Part shown: positions 15,924 through 24,266 of the stretch, piece by piece
Position numbering within the stretch: position 1 is the first letter of the stretch
Layout of the letters: each line of letters opens with the position of its first letter
Source of the DNA: a bacterium
GTDB taxonomy: Bacteria > UBP14 > UBA6098 > JAFGQG01
Assembly (NCBI GenBank): GCA_016935765.1
Contig: JAFGQG010000015.1
Span: forward strand, 1-37,410
Direction of reading: 5' to 3'
DNA: 37,410 bases
Made by a program: the position numbers and the translations under genes
The notes under the pieces: model-generated
Databases searched by the model: none
Told to the model about the DNA's origin: nothing
The model's input: the letters and a program-made list of their open reading frames with translations, nothing else

Positions 15924-18305
15924 TTATTTCAAATACAACACCCTGACACATTCGTTTATATTACCGGAACGAACTTTAATAAAATAGATTCCGGAGCCTA
16001 CTGAATTATCCGGATGCCATGAAAAACCTTCATGGGTGACTGGATGATTAATCAAGCCTTCGTCTTGATTTTGGGAGTTTGTTACAAACTCCTTGGATGA
16101 TTGGATGGATGGGGAAATTTGTTCGACCAATAGTCCACTAATATCGTAAATATCTATCTGTAAGGGCGTTACATGTAACGCCCGTACCCCAGCAATTTCA
16201 ATCTTTACAATTGCATTAAACGGATTCGGATACGCAGATATTTTAAAATCTGCAGGCTTTGTAGAATTCTCCGAAACAGCCGTAATGTTCCTCCCAAAAA
16301 GCATGGTAAGTTCTACTATCTGGTCGTTCACCAGTCCTTCCTCGTTCGAGAGAAAGAATGTGTATTTCCGGTCATCAGGGAACACAAAATATGTAGTGTC
16401 GCAGTTGACTCGTTTCTTGTATAACCACGCGGAGAAGGGTTCGGACATCGCCCAGTTATTTGCTTCGGTGGAATCCAGTAAAAAGGAGGTTAGCCTTCCG
16501 CCATTTCTCATCTCTGCTCGACTGAGGTCCTGGGAAGTAAAACTGTTTGGTCCCCGGACTACTTCGCTTACAACTTCCCATTTCATTACAACTCCATACT
16601 CGTTAGTATCCCCGGGTTCTTCGGCGGGATAAACCTCCAGATAGGGCATATTTCCCGGTAACGTAAGGATGGTAGAGTACCTTCCACCCGTGGATGCCCC
16701 GCTGGTTATCGGCATAACCATTCCATCAGGATATTCACCGATGGAACTTATTGCTTTCACGTAATACGGATTCGACTCGCCTGCAGCGAATTTAGCCATT
16801 CCATCTGCGCCGGTGACACCTACCGCGCCAAGGTAAACGTAACCCGGGTCTCCATAAGGGGAATCCGAATAAAACATAACTATCGCGCCGTCCACGGGGT
16901 AATAGAACCTGTCACGGACATAGACCATCAGTGAGCACGCGTCGCTGTACTGGTGGATACGATTGAAGAACGACCCGTCTCCCATGTAATCCCAGACGAA
17001 CGAGACGTCCTTGCTGCCGCCGCGTTGGTCGTCGTACCCTGCCCAGTGAGGAGCGAGGTATGTGTGCCCGTCGTAATCCCAGCGATTGACCTGCGCAGCG
17101 GGGAATCCAGCCCAGCCTAGGGCATCATCAGGATCAGTGTATTCGCTATCGAAGAACTCGTTCCAGACGTGGTCTTCGAGGTGGTCCACGACACCGGGCG
17201 AGGGTATCAGGGCTGTACGCCCACCCGCCATGAAGAGGTCCTGTATCTCGCCGCAGTTCCCTCCGTGCATGTAGGCGATCTGGTTGGGTTGAATTGGTCG
17301 GGGCGATACCGGCGAGTTGGGCACAACCCGGAAGGTCCAGTTGCCGAGGGCGTCGAGCGCGCCGGCAACACCAGGTTCGTAATCACGAAGTCCAACCAAC
17401 ATGGTATCCCGGCGGTTCCATAAGTATTTACATGGTTTCATGTAATCTGCCAGAAGGGGGTAAACTCCCGAAGTATATGAATGGGATGGGTCCGGATCGC
17501 TCCAGAGATACTCCCGCCAGAAATACCCGTAAGTCAACTGCTGGGTCTCGGTTCCGGAATCCCGCTTCTTTGGCGCTTCGTCGGTGAGTACCGGATGCAC
17601 TACCCACCAATAGTAAACTTCAGGAGGTATCTGCATCCATGCCGTGTCCGAGACTCCACCTTCCCAATTAAGGCAGCGATAGGTCGTGGTGGTCTTCTCG
17701 TTCCCGGGGACTCCTAACTCCACCAGCTCCACGTACGTCAAGGAATCAGCAATGCGGTATATCCATTCGGCGTTCTCAGTGACCAATTCGGGATCAAAGC
17801 GGCTGTCGAGAACCGCCTCCGGGGGAAGTTTCGCGACCACGAACGCGACCTCGTCGATGATGTCACTCGAGGCTGCTAGTATCTCATTTGCCATGTCATT
17901 CTGGAGCTCGTCGAATTGAGGAAGCTGCAGCGCTAGCTCCTCGCGAATCCATTCGGGTGCGGCAGCCACCGCGAGAGAGCCCGATTCCGTAAGCCCGGTG
18001 TTTGGGTAGATTAATTCCACGCTTTCCGTGGCAGGATCGATAACAACCTGGAGAACTTCGCTCGGACGAATAGCTACGCGAATACTTATGGAATCCAATA
18101 CCTCCGTGGGATGAAATGACTTATCGGTTTTGGGTTCAGGCGATTGGTCCGGCAATCCGCCCGTCTCCTGCTGTACTGTCCGAAGGGGTTGCCTCAAGAC
18201 CGGCGTGGTTGTACCATCACCGAGTTTTACCCATTCCTCATTCTGGTCTGCAAATATGGATAGGGCAAATGCTAGCAGGAACAAAATTCGAATGTATGTT
18301 TTCAT
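15924..18305 (-). CDS. Secreted transglutaminase-like protein with T9SS sorting domain
   Basis: A 793-residue exported protein of uncertain function. It has a signal peptide (1-19, SIFA then DQ), an uncharacterised N-terminal part (20-330), a transglutaminase-like core (about 340-440), a carboxypeptidase-regulatory-like beta domain (about 460-530, VRDRFYYPVDGAIVMFYSD), a further beta region and a sorting domain (about 690-793: AYPNPFNA, IYDISGLLV, SGIYFIKV, CVRVLYLK). The core shows GGNCGEIQDLFMAGGR with likely nucleophile C351 and EDHVWNEFF with H379. The third residue of the triad is probably near D410 (NRWDYDG). This family includes cross-linking enzymes, peptidases and inactive scaffolds. 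A strong AAGGAGGT precedes the ATG. The first sorting-domain loop holds the second 28-nt palindrome; the second loop holds two more inverted repeats and GGATG repeats. Activity and substrate are unproven. Confidence 0.8.
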   Translation of the reverse strand: MKTYIRILFLLAFALSIFADQNEEWVKLGDGTTTPVLRQPLRTVQQETGGLPDQSPEPKTDKSFHPTEVLDSISIRVAIRPSEVLQVVIDPATESVELIYPNTGLTESGSLAVAAAPEWIREELALQLPQFDELQNDMANEILAASSDIIDEVAFVVAKLPPEAVLDSRFDPELVTENAEWIYRIADSLTYVELVELGVPGNEKTTTTYRCLNWEGGVSDTAWMQIPPEVYYWWVVHPVLTDEAPKKRDSGTETQQLTYGYFWREYLWSDPDPSHSYTSGVYPLLADYMKPCKYLWNRRDTMLVGLRDYEPGVAGALDALGNWTFRVVPNSPVSPRPIQPNQIAYMHGGNCGEIQDLFMAGGRTALIPSPGVVDHLEDHVWNEFFDSEYTDPDDALGWAGFPAAQVNRWDYDGHTYLAPHWAGYDDQRGGSKDVSFVWDYMGDGSFFNRIHQYSDACSLMVYVRDRFYYPVDGAIVMFYSDSPYGDPGYVYLGAVGVTGADGMAKFAAGESNPYYVKAISSIGEYPDGMVMPITSGASTGGRYSTILTLPGNMPYLEVYPAEEPGDTNEYGVVMKWEVVSEVVRGPNSFTSQDLSRAEMRNGGRLTSFLLDSTEANNWAMSEPFSAWLYKKRVNCDTTYFVFPDDRKYTFFLSNEEGLVNDQIVELTMLFGRNITAVSENSTKPADFKISAYPNPFNAIVKIEIAGVRALHVTPLQIDIYDISGLLVEQISPSIQSSKEFVTNSQNQDEGLINHPVTHEGFSWHPDNSVGSGIYFIKVRSGNINECVRVLYLK
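16050..16070. repeat. In-frame inverted repeat (AATCAAG/CTTGATT)
   Basis: AATCAAG, seven-base spacer, CTTGATT, within the coding DNA for the second loop of the transglutaminase-like protein's sorting domain. Confidence 0.75.
16074..16092. repeat. In-frame inverted repeat (GGAGTTTGT arms)
   Basis: GGAGTTTGTTACAAACTCC: perfect 9-base arms around one T, three bases from the preceding inverted repeat and in the same protein loop. Confidence 0.85.
16091..16114. repeat. GGATG-type degenerate repeat inside coding region
   Basis: TTGGATGATTGGATGGATGG: tandem GGATG units, also seen at 18518-18544 (intergenic, opposite orientation) and 25858-25889 (inside another cargo gene). Confidence 0.6.
16160..16187. 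repeat. 28-nt palindromic element, copy 2, in frame
   Basis: Identical over 28 bases to 1715-1742, with the perfect 20-base palindrome at 16164-16183. It sits at the same loop and in the same frame of the sorting domain and encodes the same ALHVTP residues. Confidence 0.92.
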
Positions 18306-18632
18306 TAAATACCTCCTTGTGGAAAATCGCCTGACGTTGAAGACTCAACCGCTTTGAAGTGAATAATGTTTGTATTTAAACTCACTGTTTTGTGTAAGCT
18401 TAAGTTTTGAATAATTAAGGTTATTATTTAAATTTATAAGGATTGAAGATTTGGGCAAGGGAATAATTTAAAGGATTAATATAAAACCTCGTTAAGGTTA
18501 TTCCTTTTTTTACGTTTCCATCCAACCATCCGATCATCCAACCCGCCACGCAATTATTCATTACTCCTTGACTTTTAAAATTATAATAAGAAATTGTATA
18601 AACTGAAAATTTTTAAAACCGAAAGGCAGCGT
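18306..18632. other. Divergent intergenic region with promoters and a GGATG repeat
   Basis: This region separates the minus-strand transglutaminase-like operon from the plus-strand MATE gene and should hold both promoters. Visible: AAGGAGGT for the minus gene near 18310-18317, a GGATG-type repeat on the minus strand at 18518-18544, and a TATAAT at 18582-18587 that could be the -10 box for the MATE gene. No further gene is seen. Confidence 0.6.
18518..18544 (-). repeat. GGATG-type degenerate repeat, intergenic copy
   Basis: The minus strand reads as GGATGATCGGATGGTTGGATGG after GGGTT, matching the GGATG repeats embedded in two cargo-gene sorting domains. Confidence 0.6.
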
Positions 18633-20069
18633 TTGAAAACCGACAAATCGATAGACCTGACACAGGGCAGCATTCTCAAAAACCTGATAAAGCTTTCCCT
18701 CCCCATCATGCTTTCGAACTTCATGATGACGTTCTATAATTTAACCGATGCATTCTGGCTTGGAAAACTCGGGGATAAGGCAAAGGGCGCCGTTTCCACT
18801 GCGGGTATTGTGTTCCCCATAATTTTCTTCCTCGCGGCATTCGGTTTTGGTATAGTGATCGCCGGGACCGCCATGGTCGCTAGATATAAAGGGGCTAAGG
18901 AATTCGATAAGATCCGCAAAACGGTTGGACAGTTCGTCGTTATCATAATCGTATTCTCTATAGCATTCCTGGCTGTTGGGTTGGGTTTGACAAATCAGAT
19001 CCTAACTCTCCTTAGAGTCCCTTCAGAGATCTTCGATATGGTCAGTGGCTACTTGAGAATAATACTCATCGGAGTAACCTTCATGTTCGTGTTCCAGTTT
19101 TACCAGAGTATCTCGCACGGTTTGGGAGATACGTTCACTCCGATGATCATCATGGTTGTCTCCGTGTCCCTCAACGTGGTTCTCGATCCGTTGTTTATTT
19201 TCGGTGTTGGCTTTATACCCCGCCTGGAAACTATCGGAGCCGCTTACGCTACCTTGATCGCGAGAGTTGTGGGGGCTATCGTTGCAATATTTTTCCTCTT
19301 CAGAAAATCAAAGGTCATAATCCCCTCCCTGAGTGAAATCAAACCTGACTGGGAACACCTAAAAACCATTCTCAAGCTGAGTATTCCAGCTTCGATCGGG
19401 CAAGCTATGACCAGCTTCGGCTTCGTGTTCCTTCAGGGATTCGTTAACACATACGGTACTTTAGTTATCAGCACCTTTTCTATCGGTAACCGAATGACGA
19501 GCCTTTTCATGATGCCCGCGGTCGGGATCAGCCAGGCGCTCTCAGCTATCGTCGGGCAGAACCTGGGCGCTAAGAACTACAAGAGAGCTGAACAAAGTGT
19601 AGCCAGGGCATTCGCTCTTGTTATGCTTGTAATGGGAATCGGCTGTACGCTGGTTTTCCTTTATGGAAGCGAACTCACGCGCTTCTTCATAGACGAACCG
19701 GCAGTCGCCGAAGTAGGGCAAAGAATGTTCGAGATAACATCCATGGCAGCTTTTATTTTTGGGGCTATGTTCGTCTTTATAGGGGTATTCAACGGCGCAG
19801 GACAAACCACTGCTGGAATGATATTCAACATCGTTCGATTATGGGGTGTTAGAATTCCCCTCGTTTTCATTCTATCAGGGAAAATACTCAATGCTCCGAT
19901 CTTCGCGGATAGTTTCCTTCGACCTTTCCTGGAAAAGATGGCAGTTCCCCTTTCCAGATACCCTTACGATGCGCTCTGGTGGTCCATGCTGATCAGTAAT
20001 TTTGTTATCAGCCTGGCAACATACATTTTTTATAAAACAGGAGCGTGGAAGCATAAAAAGATTGAATAA
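18633..20069 (+). CDS. MATE family multidrug/sodium efflux protein
   Basis: Inner-membrane secondary transporter of the MATE family (NorM/DinF-type), expected to export cationic compounds using a Na+ or H+ gradient. It shows about 12 membrane segments in two similar halves. Recognisable segments are LTQGSILKNLIKLSLPIMLSN at the start, NLTDAFWLGKLG in the first half and IGQAMTSFGF / NRMTSLFMMPAVGISQALSAIVGQNLGAKN in the second. The open frame extends upstream to a TTG at 18594, but a TTG at 18633 has GAAAGG six bases before it and gives a typical MATE N-terminus (MKTDKSIDLTQG), so I prefer it (478 residues). The likely -10 box at 18582-18587 would leave no leader for the upstream start. It stands alone on the plus strand, 151 bases before the C25 protease gene. 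Confidence 0.93.
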   Translation: MKTDKSIDLTQGSILKNLIKLSLPIMLSNFMMTFYNLTDAFWLGKLGDKAKGAVSTAGIVFPIIFFLAAFGFGIVIAGTAMVARYKGAKEFDKIRKTVGQFVVIIIVFSIAFLAVGLGLTNQILTLLRVPSEIFDMVSGYLRIILIGVTFMFVFQFYQSISHGLGDTFTPMIIMVVSVSLNVVLDPLFIFGVGFIPRLETIGAAYATLIARVVGAIVAIFFLFRKSKVIIPSLSEIKPDWEHLKTILKLSIPASIGQAMTSFGFVFLQGFVNTYGTLVISTFSIGNRMTSLFMMPAVGISQALSAIVGQNLGAKNYKRAEQSVARAFALVMLVMGIGCTLVFLYGSELTRFFIDEPAVAEVGQRMFEITSMAAFIFGAMFVFIGVFNGAGQTTAGMIFNIVRLWGVRIPLVFILSGKILNAPIFADSFLRPFLEKMAVPLSRYPYDALWWSMLISNFVISLATYIFYKTGAWKHKKIE

Positions 20070-20220
20070 GGGAAAACATCGCGTACCCTCATTTTTATTG
20101 ATTTATAGATGGGAATAACTAAATTTAGTCCATATACAGATTAGTGGCAAATAATAGTACAAAATAAGTTTTTGAATTGAACACAAAATGAATATTATCA
20201 GAATATGAAGGGATTTACTT

Positions 20221-23181
20221 ATGAAAAAAGTGATCTTGGCAGGATTTTTTATATGTTTATCAACAACAGCAGCGATGTGTAGTATCTTATGGAGCCAAAA
20301 TTCCGAGTTAGCCGGTGAAGTGGAATTTCTCAGATACGATGATGATTATACTATCGTTTATATTGAAGGCTGGGAACAGATAGTAAAACCGGGCGCTCCT
20401 ATTTTGCCGGCATTCCCGTTGCAAAAAAAACTTGATGGTAAGTATCAGGTTGAAGAAGTGGAAGTAACTGTTTCGCATTGGGAAGAACTTCAATTGCCTG
20501 GGAGAATTACGCTTCTTCCCGGGGACAAACCGATTGAAAGAAAACCGGAAAACAGAAATAAGAAACGGGAATTTGTTCCGAACCCTGGTATTTATGGAGT
20601 CGATGAATTTTACCCTAACGAATCCAGATATACTGCAGGCTTTGATGGGAACCAGACTGTAGTCGCTGTCCTGGTTTCTGCAAAGTATAACCACCAAAGT
20701 AACACTCTACAGGTTCCCCGCGAGTGCAGGATTACCGCCCTGGGACACAATATAACAGAACCACGGTCCAGCGATGTAAGGTTCGTGGATGAGAATTTAA
20801 TAATAACGCCACCAGAGTTTTATGAAGCGGCTGAGAGTGTTGCAACTCTGCATGACAGTTGGGGGATAACTTCTGAGGTAATATTAACAGACTGGATCAT
20901 GGGCGAATACGATACGGCTCCCCAGCCTCCATTGATAGGTTATCCTGAAATTTATCCGGACTTCGATTTTTATTATAACAGAGAACTTGCCCAGCGCTTG
21001 ATATCCTTCCTTCGGGACGAAAGCGCGCACCCTAACCTTAAATATGTCACACTGTTTGGCGATGCGTTCCAGGTACCGCCGAGTTTTTATTACTCTGATT
21101 TCGATGCTCCTGACCTGTGGTTCAGCTTCGTACCCACCGATTTTTTCTACGCGTCACCCGATTATGACTGGATTCCACAATACGGAGTTGGCAGGGTATT
21201 GATACAGAGTAACAACGAAGGTTTGGCTTTCCTGAACAGGTTGCGCAGATGGTATTCAGCGGCGAATTCGGATAATTTTAGCTCAATTCTTTTTGCGGGA
21301 GGCAAACCGTTTTGGGGAACATTTTTCGATGATGAACACACTGAAATGCATATTGCGAACGATGGTATAGCCGCTGAAGCTTCCTGGGACAAACTATACG
21401 CCACGCGCGAATCTTTCAATGCCCGGTCTTTTGATGATCGTTTCGTTGAGGATTGTGGATTTATTTACGAGATGGGGCATGGAAGCGGTTATGAATTGAG
21501 TTTTGACGATGGCACTGACTGGGGAGTGCATGATGTAAGGAGCTTGCCTTCCCGGGCTTTTGCTCCCGTTTTATTCGCCGGTGTCTGCTCAAATGGGATG
21601 TTTGACCAGGATGTTATACCCGTCATAGGGGACGAAGAAACATTTCCCGAGGCGATGTTGAAAAGTCCCGGAGGTCCCATAGCGGTTTTTGCGGCTACAA
21701 GATCCAGTTTCGGCGCAGCGATTTCCACCTGTGACTCAGGCAGAATTACAAGTATAACCGAAGAGTTCATCACCGACATAGGTTATCGCCTGGCAACAGT
21801 GCTTACGACGAGCCCCGCAACCTTAGGGGATTGGTACGCTGATGCAGTGCAACTATATACTACTCATAACGATATGGAAGATTTGGATAATGTATATACC
21901 GTACTCGAGTTCATCATGCACGGTGATCCAGCGCTCCCATTACCGGCATTCTCACCACCTGGAGATGTAACTCAACCTTCGTTCAGCATGCCGCCAGCCA
22001 CTTATCTAAGCAGTTCTGACGGGAATGAGATGCCGGCATATCACGGCTCTGATTTTACCTGTGAGGTAACTGGAGCAGTAGAGAGTTTCTTTTCATTTCT
22101 AATGGGTGCTTACCCGAGTCTTCTGCATTCATCATCCGCGAGTAATATTGACATGTCACCCGATATTGGGGGAATCTATCAACTTTCAGCGGATGCTCAC
22201 ACCGGGGCTGAACAGCGAATTTATACACTTGAAAGTGCCTCTGATATCCTCACCGATGGCAATCAAACCGACTGGGTATTCTTTGGGCATGAAGCCGTTG
22301 CAGAGGACCCTGATGATTTTGAAGAGGATTGGCTCGAACTCCGAGAGTTGTACGCACTCGCTGACGAACATTACCTATATATCGGGTTCTCAATTTCCTG
22401 CGATACAACACATTACAGAAAATATGGGATAGCCTTCGACTACCAAAGTGGCGGTTATACAGGCACTCTCGGTTCCGATACTGATCCTTCCGATATTTAC
22501 GTCTGCTTTTCAGAAGAACATGCCGTCGATGCCGCAGTTTCTTTCTTCTGTGATTTCTGGGGCGACGGAACATACTCTTTTACAACAATAAGTCAATTTA
22601 TTGGAGACTGGGACCATGGCTATTATATGGACGAGATCGGTGGTAATGCCGCTGTATCAGCAACAGAATGCTTTGCGGAAATCGCCATTCCCAGAGACTA
22701 CTTCGGGCTTGCAAGCGAAGTATCCTTAATCGTTTACTCATCTCCCAGCACACACAGTGAAGATTACCCGGCTCAGGATTGCGTTCCATCCGATCCCGCC
22801 GCTTATCATTCCCTTACTTCAGGCTCATCACACGCGAACCGCTTGACCAATTTTGTTACTATCCCGTTAACTGCAATCACTGAAAGGCAATCGATGAAAC
22901 CGACAGGTTTTGGAATTAATACTTATCCTAATCCATTTAATTCGTCGTGTAGAATAGAAATATACGGTATCAAAGCCTGCAATAATGAAACCGATCCACA
23001 TCAGGACTGGAAATTAGAAATTTTTGACATTCGAGGTAACATGGTAACATCATTACCATTGGATTTGAGAAATAACGAAATACTGTGGGATGCATCAAAT
23101 CTATCAAGTGGTGTATATTTGGGTAGGCTATGCTCGGGAAATAAGACAACTTCACTACAGAAAATGCTTCTAGTTAAATAG
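20221..23181 (+). CDS. Secreted C25 (gingipain-family) cysteine protease with T9SS sorting domain
   Basis: Exported cysteine protease related to gingipains, the classic T9SS cargo. In order: signal peptide (1 to about 20), C25 propeptide-like region (about 25-190), and the catalytic caspase-like fold (about 200-575). The likely catalytic His420 is in MGHGSG and Cys456 in FAGVCSNGMF; HGDPALPL (567-574) marks the end of the domain. Next is a linker/beta region, then a CBM9-like beta-sandwich (about 665-865: DGNQTDWVFFGHEA ... AEIAIPRDYFGL). The sorting domain (about 895-986) shows TYPNPFNSS, IFDIRGN and SGVYLGRL, ending KMLLVK. AAGGGA precedes the ATG. Specificity cannot be read. The second loop is short (about 12 residues) yet its DNA still has a 7-base inverted repeat. 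It could mature other secreted proteins encoded nearby, but that is speculation. Confidence 0.9.
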   Translation: MKKVILAGFFICLSTTAAMCSILWSQNSELAGEVEFLRYDDDYTIVYIEGWEQIVKPGAPILPAFPLQKKLDGKYQVEEVEVTVSHWEELQLPGRITLLPGDKPIERKPENRNKKREFVPNPGIYGVDEFYPNESRYTAGFDGNQTVVAVLVSAKYNHQSNTLQVPRECRITALGHNITEPRSSDVRFVDENLIITPPEFYEAAESVATLHDSWGITSEVILTDWIMGEYDTAPQPPLIGYPEIYPDFDFYYNRELAQRLISFLRDESAHPNLKYVTLFGDAFQVPPSFYYSDFDAPDLWFSFVPTDFFYASPDYDWIPQYGVGRVLIQSNNEGLAFLNRLRRWYSAANSDNFSSILFAGGKPFWGTFFDDEHTEMHIANDGIAAEASWDKLYATRESFNARSFDDRFVEDCGFIYEMGHGSGYELSFDDGTDWGVHDVRSLPSRAFAPVLFAGVCSNGMFDQDVIPVIGDEETFPEAMLKSPGGPIAVFAATRSSFGAAISTCDSGRITSITEEFITDIGYRLATVLTTSPATLGDWYADAVQLYTTHNDMEDLDNVYTVLEFIMHGDPALPLPAFSPPGDVTQPSFSMPPATYLSSSDGNEMPAYHGSDFTCEVTGAVESFFSFLMGAYPSLLHSSSASNIDMSPDIGGIYQLSADAHTGAEQRIYTLESASDILTDGNQTDWVFFGHEAVAEDPDDFEEDWLELRELYALADEHYLYIGFSISCDTTHYRKYGIAFDYQSGGYTGTLGSDTDPSDIYVCFSEEHAVDAAVSFFCDFWGDGTYSFTTISQFIGDWDHGYYMDEIGGNAAVSATECFAEIAIPRDYFGLASEVSLIVYSSPSTHSEDYPAQDCVPSDPAAYHSLTSGSSHANRLTNFVTIPLTAITERQSMKPTGFGINTYPNPFNSSCRIEIYGIKACNNETDPHQDWKLEIFDIRGNMVTSLPLDLRNNEILWDASNLSSGVYLGRLCSGNKTTSLQKMLLVK
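23041..23059. repeat. In-frame inverted repeat in C25 sorting domain
   Basis: ATGGTAA, spacer CATCA, TTACCAT, directly after the IFDIRGN codons, the same loop that carries palindromes in the other cargo genes. Confidence 0.7.
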
Positions 23182-23264
23182 ACAGCAAAGTTGAAACCAA
23201 GAAATATTGGTCTGAACCTGTTACATGTATTATTCATTTCGTTAGAATCAGAGATGAAAACCTA

Positions 23265-23292
23265 TTGACAGCTGCTATGCGTGTGGTATATT
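23265..23292 (+). promoter_or_regulatory. Promoter of the DUF5674 gene pair
   Basis: Perfect TTGACA (23265-23270), 16-base spacer, TATATT (23287-23292), the same layout as the promoter of the giant gene. Transcription would start near 23299, about 40 bases before the GTG start. Confidence 0.65.
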
Positions 23293-23341
23293 TGAAATGA
23301 CAGTAGTATTTTGACGGATGGATTAATATCGGAGCAATTAA

Positions 23342-23683
23342 GTGGAAATAATCAGAGAAAAAATTGCCATAGAAAAGCTTAGAAAAATCGCGCAGGAAAT
23401 TTTCGGTGATTTCGTTAAAGCGGTCATTGATGTGGAAAAAAGAGTTATGTCTATCGGTGGAGAACTTCATTCAGATGAAGAGGCTCAACTACTTGACCAG
23501 GGCTCTAATCAATATGATTTGTGGGGGATAAATTTGTACCCGGAAATAGACGGTGATGACTGGATTGAATTTGACTCCCTGATCAATATACGACCCTCCG
23601 TTGGCAATCGCAGCCGCGGTGTGAATGATCCGAAAATCAGGGGGAAAATAGCTGAAATTGTAAATACCCTGGTCGAAAGATGA
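23342..23683 (+). CDS. DUF5674-like protein
   Basis: A 113-residue soluble protein that I recognise as DUF5674-like; the family has no assigned function. It starts with an amphipathic helix-rich segment (1-50, EIIREKIAIEKLRKIAQEIFGDFVKAVIDVEK), then GGELHSDEEAQLLDQGSNQYDLWGINLYPE and DWIEFDSLINIRPSVGNRSRGVNDP, which look conserved. It ends in a helix (IRGKIAEIVNTLVER). The start is GTG, with GGAG eight bases before it, and a good promoter lies at 23265-23292. Its stop codon overlaps the next gene's start by four bases (ATGA), so the two are co-translated. Small size, coupling and independent promoter resemble a toxin-antitoxin or protein-plus-partner unit, but no known toxin or DNA-binding motif is visible. 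Confidence 0.82.
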   Translation: MEIIREKIAIEKLRKIAQEIFGDFVKAVIDVEKRVMSIGGELHSDEEAQLLDQGSNQYDLWGINLYPEIDGDDWIEFDSLINIRPSVGNRSRGVNDPKIRGKIAEIVNTLVER

Positions 23684-24009
23684 ATTATCAGCACCAACAA
23701 TTAGCCTCGGGATGCTGGTTCGAAATGCCATTCCTCGAACAGATGGCTAATATAGGCAGTGAAGTCGAACGGGCTATACTCTGGCGTGATAAAGGCAACA
23801 AATACAGTATGAAGGCGATAGAACGCGCCCTCGAGCTTATCGAATTAACCATTTCAGATAAAAAAAACATTAATAGACTGAAGGAAATAACTCGCTTGCG
23901 CGAAGTTTTGATAGACTATTTCTATGGTGATAATAGCTACTCATCGAGTGATAGATTATGGCGGAATTATTTCTATGGGTTTGGCTATGCTGTCAGGGCT
24001 AATAAGTAA
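23680..24009 (+). CDS. Conserved small protein coupled to DUF5674
   Basis: A 109-residue soluble, mostly helical protein without an assigned function. Visible segments are LASGCWFEMPFLEQMANIGSE (8-28), ERAILWRDKGN, then a long helical region KAIERALELIELTISDKKNINRLKEITRLREVLIDYF and an aromatic C-terminus DRLWRNYFYGFGYAVRANK. Similar small proteins (WFEL...EQLANIGSEVER) occur, from memory, in many bacteria, so it is a genuine family rather than a chance frame. Its ATG overlaps the TGA of the DUF5674 gene, giving translational coupling and implying joint function and fixed stoichiometry. The helices could form a four-helix (HEPN/MNT-antitoxin-like) bundle, but the HEPN RxxxxxH motif is not present, so I do not assign that class. 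Confidence 0.85.
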   Translation: MNYQHQQLASGCWFEMPFLEQMANIGSEVERAILWRDKGNKYSMKAIERALELIELTISDKKNINRLKEITRLREVLIDYFYGDNSYSSSDRLWRNYFYGFGYAVRANK

Positions 24010-24266
24010 TCCCACTTCCCGTAGAATCTGTAAGTATGGAAATTAAAACACTCATTTTTCTTATATTATATCATTTATTTGATAAAGCTTATTTCCAGAA
24101 AAAATGTTCAGTCCCAAAACTCCTTTGCTTAAAGTAATATACGCCTTATTTAAAAAAAAGTGCATTTTGTTTACTAATCAAACACATGATAATAATATGT
24201 AACTGTATATTTCAAATATAATTACACGCTATTAATAGGCATCAGTTTATATCTGGAGAACTCGAA

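Noticed and set aside
15266..15946. Long plus-strand open frame (226 codons) opposite the Clp1-like kinase
   Set aside because: It is antisense to a gene with clear P-loop motifs, has no ribosome site and no recognisable protein features.
20069..20110. Terminator after the MATE gene
   Set aside because: An AGGG/CCCT stem of four bases with a weak T-rich tail is too poor to call.
23342..24009. Labelling the DUF5674 pair as a proven toxin-antitoxin system or HEPN/MNT pair
   Set aside because: No nuclease, HEPN RxxxxxH or MNT motif is present; only the gene layout resembles one.
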